Assembly: GCA_017523285.1 (NCBI GenBank)
Contig: JAFWWU010000135.1
Location: forward strand, 1 to 55,099
Length of the DNA: 55,099 nt
From: Ruminococcus sp.
GTDB lineage: Bacteria > Bacillota > Clostridia > Oscillospirales > Ruminococcaceae
Direction: 5' to 3'
The notes beneath the pieces are model-generated. The model saw only the letters and a list, made by a program, of their open reading frames with translations. It did no database searches and had not been told where the DNA came from. Positions 51,458 through 55,099 of this stretch are shown here, one piece after another (position 1 is the first letter of the stretch; each line of letters opens with the position of its first letter). The position numbers were made by a program, and so were the translations under genes.

Positions 51458-52051
51458 ATGAATTTCAGGACAAACCTTAGTAAAGAAAGAAATATACCCG
51501 TTTCTGCTCTCTATGCCGTTTTATTCCTCGGACTTATTATCGGAAGCATATTTAATACAGTAATTGATTTAAAGCATTATCCGATTATTCTTACACAAAA
51601 CGTTGCTCCGATTAACGCTGATATTTCTCTGCTTGATTCGTTCAAATGCTCTCTATGCGTTTATATTGCGTTTCTGAGCACATTTGCATTAACAGGGCTA
51701 TTCACATTCGGACAGGTATTCAGTGTGCTTCTGCTGGCTTTCAGGGGCTTTGCAATGGGTTTTTCAATATGCTCAGTATATACTTCGCTCGGAGCAAAAG
51801 CAATTATCCCTCTTGCAGTAGTTGTACTGCCAAAGCTTATCGCTGTATCTGTTATATTTGTACTCGGAGCAAGAGAGGCTGTCAGACTTTCATCAAATCT
51901 TTTTTCCTTTCTCTTTTTCGGTAAAAATGATGATGATATAAAAAACAAAACAAGACTTTACTTTATAAAGTTTTCTATACTTGCAGTTTTCGCTGTTGTA
52001 ACCGCTACAGCTGAAAGTGCGCTTACTTATTTCTTTATTGATTTATTCTGA
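51458..52051 (+). CDS. SpoIIM-like (stage II sporulation protein M) membrane protein
   Basis: 197 residues with about five membrane segments and a short basic N-terminus. The layout (GLIIGSIFNTVI, then a long outer loop, SFKCSLCVYIAFLSTFALTG, FRGFAMGFSICSVYTSLG, TATAESALTYFFIDLF) fits the SpoIIM/DUF95 family. SpoIIM is a scaffold in the engulfment complex of sporulation, but family members also occur in non-sporulating contexts. AAAGGAATG lies before the ATG. The next gene starts 17 bases later. Confidence 0.7.
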   Translation: MNFRTNLSKERNIPVSALYAVLFLGLIIGSIFNTVIDLKHYPIILTQNVAPINADISLLDSFKCSLCVYIAFLSTFALTGLFTFGQVFSVLLLAFRGFAMGFSICSVYTSLGAKAIIPLAVVVLPKLIAVSVIFVLGAREAVRLSSNLFSFLFFGKNDDDIKNKTRLYFIKFSILAVFAVVTATAESALTYFFIDLF

Positions 52052-52068
52052 TTCAGGAGGTTTTATTC

Positions 52069-53013
52069 TTGGGATTTTTAAACAGACACTATGAAAATGC
52101 AGGTGTCGGAATTGCAAAAGACGGAACCAAAAAAACAGGTTCAAAGCTGTTCTTTGAGCTTCTCGGCAGAAAGTTCTGGCTTATCATCGGACTCAATATG
52201 CTTTTCACGCTCTTTTTCTCACCGCTTCTCTTAGCCTTTATATGTATGTCGACAAAGCTTCTCAGCACAACCGCAAGCCTTGTAGGCATGATTGCATTCA
52301 CATTACTCTTTATGGTTCTAATAGGCCCTGCAACTGCTGGAATGACAGAGGTTTTAAGAAAGTTCACACTTGAAAAGCATTCTTTTATTCTATCTGATTT
52401 CTTCACATCATTTAAAAAGAATTTCAAATATTCAGCTATCATAGGCTTTATTAACTGTCTTGTTCTTGCTTCAAGCATTGCGGGTTCCTTCATTTATCCC
52501 ACACTTGCAAAGTCTTACGGCTCGGTTATGTATTTCTGTCTTGCAATTGTTCTCAGCGCAGGCGTTACACTTATTATTATGAATTTTTATATTTTCCCGA
52601 TGATTGTTGCAACTGATTTAAGCCTTGGAAATATCATCAAGAATTCATTTGCGCTTACCTGTATCGCATTAAAAAAGAACGTTATAACACTTCTTCTCAA
52701 CATACTTATTTACGGAGTATTTACTGTTCTGGGACTTCTCAATTTAGCTTTTGCTTTGCTTTTCCCGTTTGTACCGATAGCAATTGTATCGTTTATAAAT
52801 TGCTTTAACGCTTATCCTGTTATTCAGAAATATGTTATCAATCCATATTACGAAAACAGAGGCGAGGTTAATCCCGAAATTGAAGATGTTACTACTGAGG
52901 ATGTAGATTCTATCTTTGAAGATAAGGGTGGCTCAGAAGCTCCGTCTCACATTAAAAAGAATGAAAAGGTTGTCGAAAACCGTAAAAAACCAAAGGGTAA
53001 GATTATATCATAA
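52069..53013 (+). CDS. DUF624/YesL-like membrane protein
   Basis: 314 residues starting at TTG 52069 (AGGAGG 8 bases before). The N-terminal amphipathic part, about six membrane segments and the conserved GPATAGMTEVLRKFTLEKHS and LSDFFTSFKKNFKYSAIIGF resemble DUF624 (YesL) proteins, which elsewhere accompany sugar transport genes; none are adjacent here. The C-terminal tail (about 265-314) is acidic then basic and probably cytoplasmic. Function unknown. Confidence 0.7.
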   Translation: MGFLNRHYENAGVGIAKDGTKKTGSKLFFELLGRKFWLIIGLNMLFTLFFSPLLLAFICMSTKLLSTTASLVGMIAFTLLFMVLIGPATAGMTEVLRKFTLEKHSFILSDFFTSFKKNFKYSAIIGFINCLVLASSIAGSFIYPTLAKSYGSVMYFCLAIVLSAGVTLIIMNFYIFPMIVATDLSLGNIIKNSFALTCIALKKNVITLLLNILIYGVFTVLGLLNLAFALLFPFVPIAIVSFINCFNAYPVIQKYVINPYYENRGEVNPEIEDVTTEDVDSIFEDKGGSEAPSHIKKNEKVVENRKKPKGKIIS

Positions 53014-53042
53014 AAAAAGAGTGCTTAATGCACTCTTTTTTT
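53012..53042. terminator. Bidirectional terminator after the DUF624-like gene
   Basis: AAAAAAAGAGTGC / GCACTCTTTTTTT with a 5-base loop; T runs on both strands. Confidence 0.9.
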
Positions 53043-53084
53043 ATGATTAAACCTATTCTCATCCAATTATGTATTCTACAACTT

Positions 53085-53942
53085 TTATTTATTCAGTTTG
53101 ATAAAATTCTTTATTATGATACTATTCAGAGTTATACAATGTAAAACTAATATACTTAATGAAACAACAGAATAAATTAGTTGAAATCTTAATTTCTTAA
53201 TAGCTTCTCTTTCTGATTTGTATATTAAATACAGCTCATTTATTGAATAAAAAACATTTACAGCCGCAATCGGTATACTCAGAAGAGCAGGAAGACCACA
53301 TCTATAATTGTTTTCCAGACTGTTCATTATTGAATTTGACTGAATCAGCTTAGCTATATCCGAATTATTATAAGCCAATAAAAATATAAGATTCCATATG
53401 AAACATACAATCATCACGCTCATTAGAATTACAGTAATTATTTTTCTTTGCTTACTTGTTGCTTGAACCTTTTTATGTTTATATTTGTTACGGATTTTAC
53501 GGATTATATTAATAATAATATATTCTGATAGTATTAAAAAGAAATATAATAAATGACAAAAATACATTCGTATAAATGCTAATGGAATAAACATTTCATA
53601 TTCTAAATAATCATCAATTGTCAAATCAAAAATACTATTCATTGGATTAATCTTCCTGTCGGATAATATAATAAATAATCCAATAAATAATGTAAGGCAT
53701 CCGATAATCTTATTTTTTTCACTGCTTGTAATTCTTATTATGGCAAGTGTTATCAATATAGTTGTAATTATCAACAGAATTTGCAGCAGGAATAATGTAG
53801 CATATGGATATTTGTAATCAACAATAATATTATGCCGACCACGATTCAGAATATATACTATAATCAGATAATATAAGAAAAATCCAAAAATAAAAACAGT
53901 TAAACTGATAAAATGCAAAGCAGCTTTTTTTAACGCTTTCAT
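53085..53942 (-). CDS. Unknown seven-helix membrane protein, copy A
   Basis: 285 residues, unrecognised family. About seven hydrophobic segments (near 10-32, 46-68, 77-93, 118-145, 168-192, 214-235, 250-275), a very basic loop between the fourth and fifth (RKIRNKYKHKKVQATSKQRK) and a Lys-rich C-terminus. AAAGGAG lies before the ATG. It is about 30% GC, lower than neighbouring genes. It is a close paralogue of 54208-55065: roughly 94% identical after residue 148 but much less alike in residues 20-40 and 95-130, which lie in or next to membrane helices and outer loops. Confidence 0.7.
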   Translation of the reverse strand: MKALKKAALHFISLTVFIFGFFLYYLIIVYILNRGRHNIIVDYKYPYATLFLLQILLIITTILITLAIIRITSSEKNKIIGCLTLFIGLFIILSDRKINPMNSIFDLTIDDYLEYEMFIPLAFIRMYFCHLLYFFLILSEYIIINIIRKIRNKYKHKKVQATSKQRKIITVILMSVMIVCFIWNLIFLLAYNNSDIAKLIQSNSIMNSLENNYRCGLPALLSIPIAAVNVFYSINELYLIYKSEREAIKKLRFQLIYSVVSLSILVLHCITLNSIIIKNFIKLNK

Positions 53943-53998
53943 AATTCGCTCCTTTTAATATGCAATATAATTTGGATTTACCGCTATTTATTACTTAG

Positions 53999-54027
53999 AT
54001 TATATAACAACCGCATTGTTTTGTCAA
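53999..54027 (-). promoter_or_regulatory. Consensus promoter of copy A
   Basis: Minus strand TTGACA (54022-54027), 17-base spacer, TATAAT (53999-54004). It lies a few bases past the end of the dnaE tail. Confidence 0.85.
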
Positions 54028-54033
54028 GTGTTT

Positions 54034-54183
54034 TTACAATATAAGTCCGATTTTATCTGCCTGTATAATCTCTGTGAGTTGTTCGTAATATTCAGCATTT
54101 ACCGATACAGAAAGCTTTGTCTTGGGCGCAATATATCTGCGTAAATCCTCAACATAAAAGCAAACAGGAGTATCTCCGCTTTT
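54034..54183 (-). pseudogene. dnaE: Stranded 3' end of dnaE (DNA polymerase III alpha)
   Basis: A 49-residue open reading frame end: KSGDTPVCFYVEDLRRYIAP then KTKLSVSVNAEYYEQL, TEIIQADKIGLIL and TAA. SGDTPVxFY, APK and the ELxEIxGxxxxxL end are typical of the C-terminal OB region of bacterial PolC/DnaE alpha subunits. There is no start codon or upstream part: the frame is cut at the duplication junction 54183/54184. The intact gene is predicted just beyond the right edge on the minus strand. Confidence 0.75.
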
Positions 54184-55099
54184 ATCCAATTATGTATTCT
54201 ACAACTTTTATTTATTCAGTTTGATAAAATTCTTTATTATGATACTATTCAGAGTTACACAATGTAAAACTAATATACTTAATGAAACAATAGAATAAAC
54301 AAGTTGAAATCTTAATTTCTTAATAGCTTCTTTTTTTGATTTGTATATTAAATATAGATCATTTATTGAATAAAACACATTTACAGCCGCAATCGGTATA
54401 CTCAGAAGAGCAGGAAGACCACATCTATAATCGTTTTCCAGACTGTTCATTATTGAATTTGACTGAATCAGCTTAGCTATATCCGAATTATTATAAGCTA
54501 ATAAAAATATCAGATTCCATATGAAACATACAATCATCACGCTCATTAGAGTTACAGTAATTATTTTTCTTTGTTTACTTGTTGCTTGAACCTTTTTATG
54601 TTTATATTTGTTGCGGATTTTACGGATTATATTAATAACAATATACTCTGATAGTATTAAAAAGAAATAAAAAAAATGAAAAAAATACATCCCTATAAAT
54701 GCTAAAGGAACAGGATCTTCATAATCTGAAAAATCACTAATTGACAAATCAAAAGCACTGTTAAACGGGTTAATCTTTCTGTCGAATAATATAATAAATA
54801 ATCCAATAAATAATGTAAGGCATCCGATAATCTTATTTTTCTCACTGCTTGTAATTCTTATTATAGCAAGTGTCGTCATTATAGTTATAATTAACAACAC
54901 AATTTGCAGCAGGAATAATGCAGCATATGGATATTTGTAATCAACAATAATATTATACCAGCCATTATTCTGAATATATATTTGTAACATAAAACTAATA
55001 AAAAATCCAAAAATAAAAACAATTAAACTGATAAAATTCAAAGCAACTTTCTTTAACGCTTTCATAATTCGCTCCTTTTAATATACAATATAATTTGGA
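54184..55099. repeat. Tandem duplication unit B (continues past the window)
   Basis: Aligns to 53061-53976 without large gaps, including the leader AATTCGCTCCTTTTAATAT before the gene. Its remaining 207 bases should lie beyond the window. Confidence 0.88.
54208..55065 (-). CDS. Unknown seven-helix membrane protein, copy B
   Basis: 285 residues, the same length, topology and start (MKALKK, ribosome binding site AAAGGAG) as copy A. The C-terminal half differs at about 8 positions, while N-terminal differences cluster at residues 23-38 (YYLIIVYILNRGRHN versus SFMLQIYIQNNGWYN) and 95-130. The function is unknown. Its promoter would lie beyond the window if the duplication continues as predicted. 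Confidence 0.7.
   Translation of the reverse strand: MKALKKVALNFISLIVFIFGFFISFMLQIYIQNNGWYNIIVDYKYPYAALFLLQIVLLIITIMTTLAIIRITSSEKNKIIGCLTLFIGLFIILFDRKINPFNSAFDLSISDFSDYEDPVPLAFIGMYFFHFFYFFLILSEYIVINIIRKIRNKYKHKKVQATSKQRKIITVTLMSVMIVCFIWNLIFLLAYNNSDIAKLIQSNSIMNSLENDYRCGLPALLSIPIAAVNVFYSINDLYLIYKSKKEAIKKLRFQLVYSIVSLSILVLHCVTLNSIIIKNFIKLNK

Larger units (their letters stand above)
53061..54183. repeat. Tandem duplication unit A (1123 bases)
   Basis: The block from ATCCAATTATG at 53061 recurs at 54184 and stays alignable to the window end at 55099 with a constant offset of 1123. Unit A holds the membrane gene 53085-53942, its promoter, and a dnaE 3' tail. The junction with unit B is at 54183/54184. 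Confidence 0.88.

Overview
The window looks like a chromosomal segment of a low-to-moderate GC anaerobic Bacillota, most probably a Ruminococcus-type member of the Oscillospiraceae. The reasons are a bifurcating [FeFe]-hydrogenase operon, spoVG and a SpoIIM-like gene, mreBCD with a class B PBP, AGGAGG-type ribosome binding sites, near-consensus TTGACA/TATAAT promoters and a secreted protein with a long threonine linker. I see no rRNA, CRISPR array, transposase, integrase or phage genes. Nearly everything is housekeeping.

Layout. 1-1154: tail of plsY, then gpsA. 1245-1552: three serine tRNAs on the minus strand. 1723-5916: minus-strand hydCBA hydrogenase operon. 6450-11662: DUF4250 protein, a secreted InlB-type repeat protein, a HAD phosphatase, a dCMP deaminase, tRNA-Gln, an ECF sigma/anti-sigma-like pair and a GIY-YIG protein. 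11731-18645: an APH-family kinase, endonuclease IV, an HD protein, an aspartate carbamoyltransferase carrying a PyrI-type zinc ribbon, a YfhO-like membrane protein and a NUDIX hydrolase. 18683-29141: spoVG, murC, lexA, zapA, a frameshifted U32 peptidase, dut, a DUF4321 protein, and mreB-mreC-mreD-PBP2. 29306-35944: DEAD-box helicase, a 36-residue membrane protein, radA, a MATE transporter, a SpoVK-like AAA+ ATPase and cyclophilin. 36005-37385: an S1-domain gene split by one in-frame stop, plus an unknown gene, both minus strand. 37549-41981: DUF951 protein, prfA, tsaC/sua5, coaE, M18 aminopeptidase. 42149-46924: lipoprotein, rpsO, pnp, apgM. 46969-47997: DAHP synthase (minus). 48679-53013: 3D-domain protein, pfkA, proC, a SpoIIM-like protein, a DUF624-like protein. 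53061-55099: a tandem duplication of an unknown multi-pass membrane protein, with a stranded 3' end of dnaE between the copies.

Themes: peptidoglycan and cell shape (murC, mreBCD, PBP2, zapA, 3D protein), RNA metabolism (pnp, rpsO, DEAD helicase, S1 protein, prfA, tsaC), DNA repair and nucleotide hygiene (nfo, lexA, radA, dut, dCMP deaminase, NUDIX) and central metabolism (hydABC, pfkA, apgM, aroF-type, proC, pyrB, coaE).

No obviously new multi-gene system is visible. The points most worth a second look are the PyrB-zinc ribbon fusion; two single-nucleotide gene disruptions (S1 protein, U32 peptidase); the tandem duplication that captured a dnaE tail; a leader before the YfhO-like gene with two identical, mutually exclusive pairing partners, one of them the ribosome binding site; and a 110-nt long-range hairpin between rpsO and pnp. 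Operon, promoter and terminator calls come from reading the sequence and were not computed with folding or search software.
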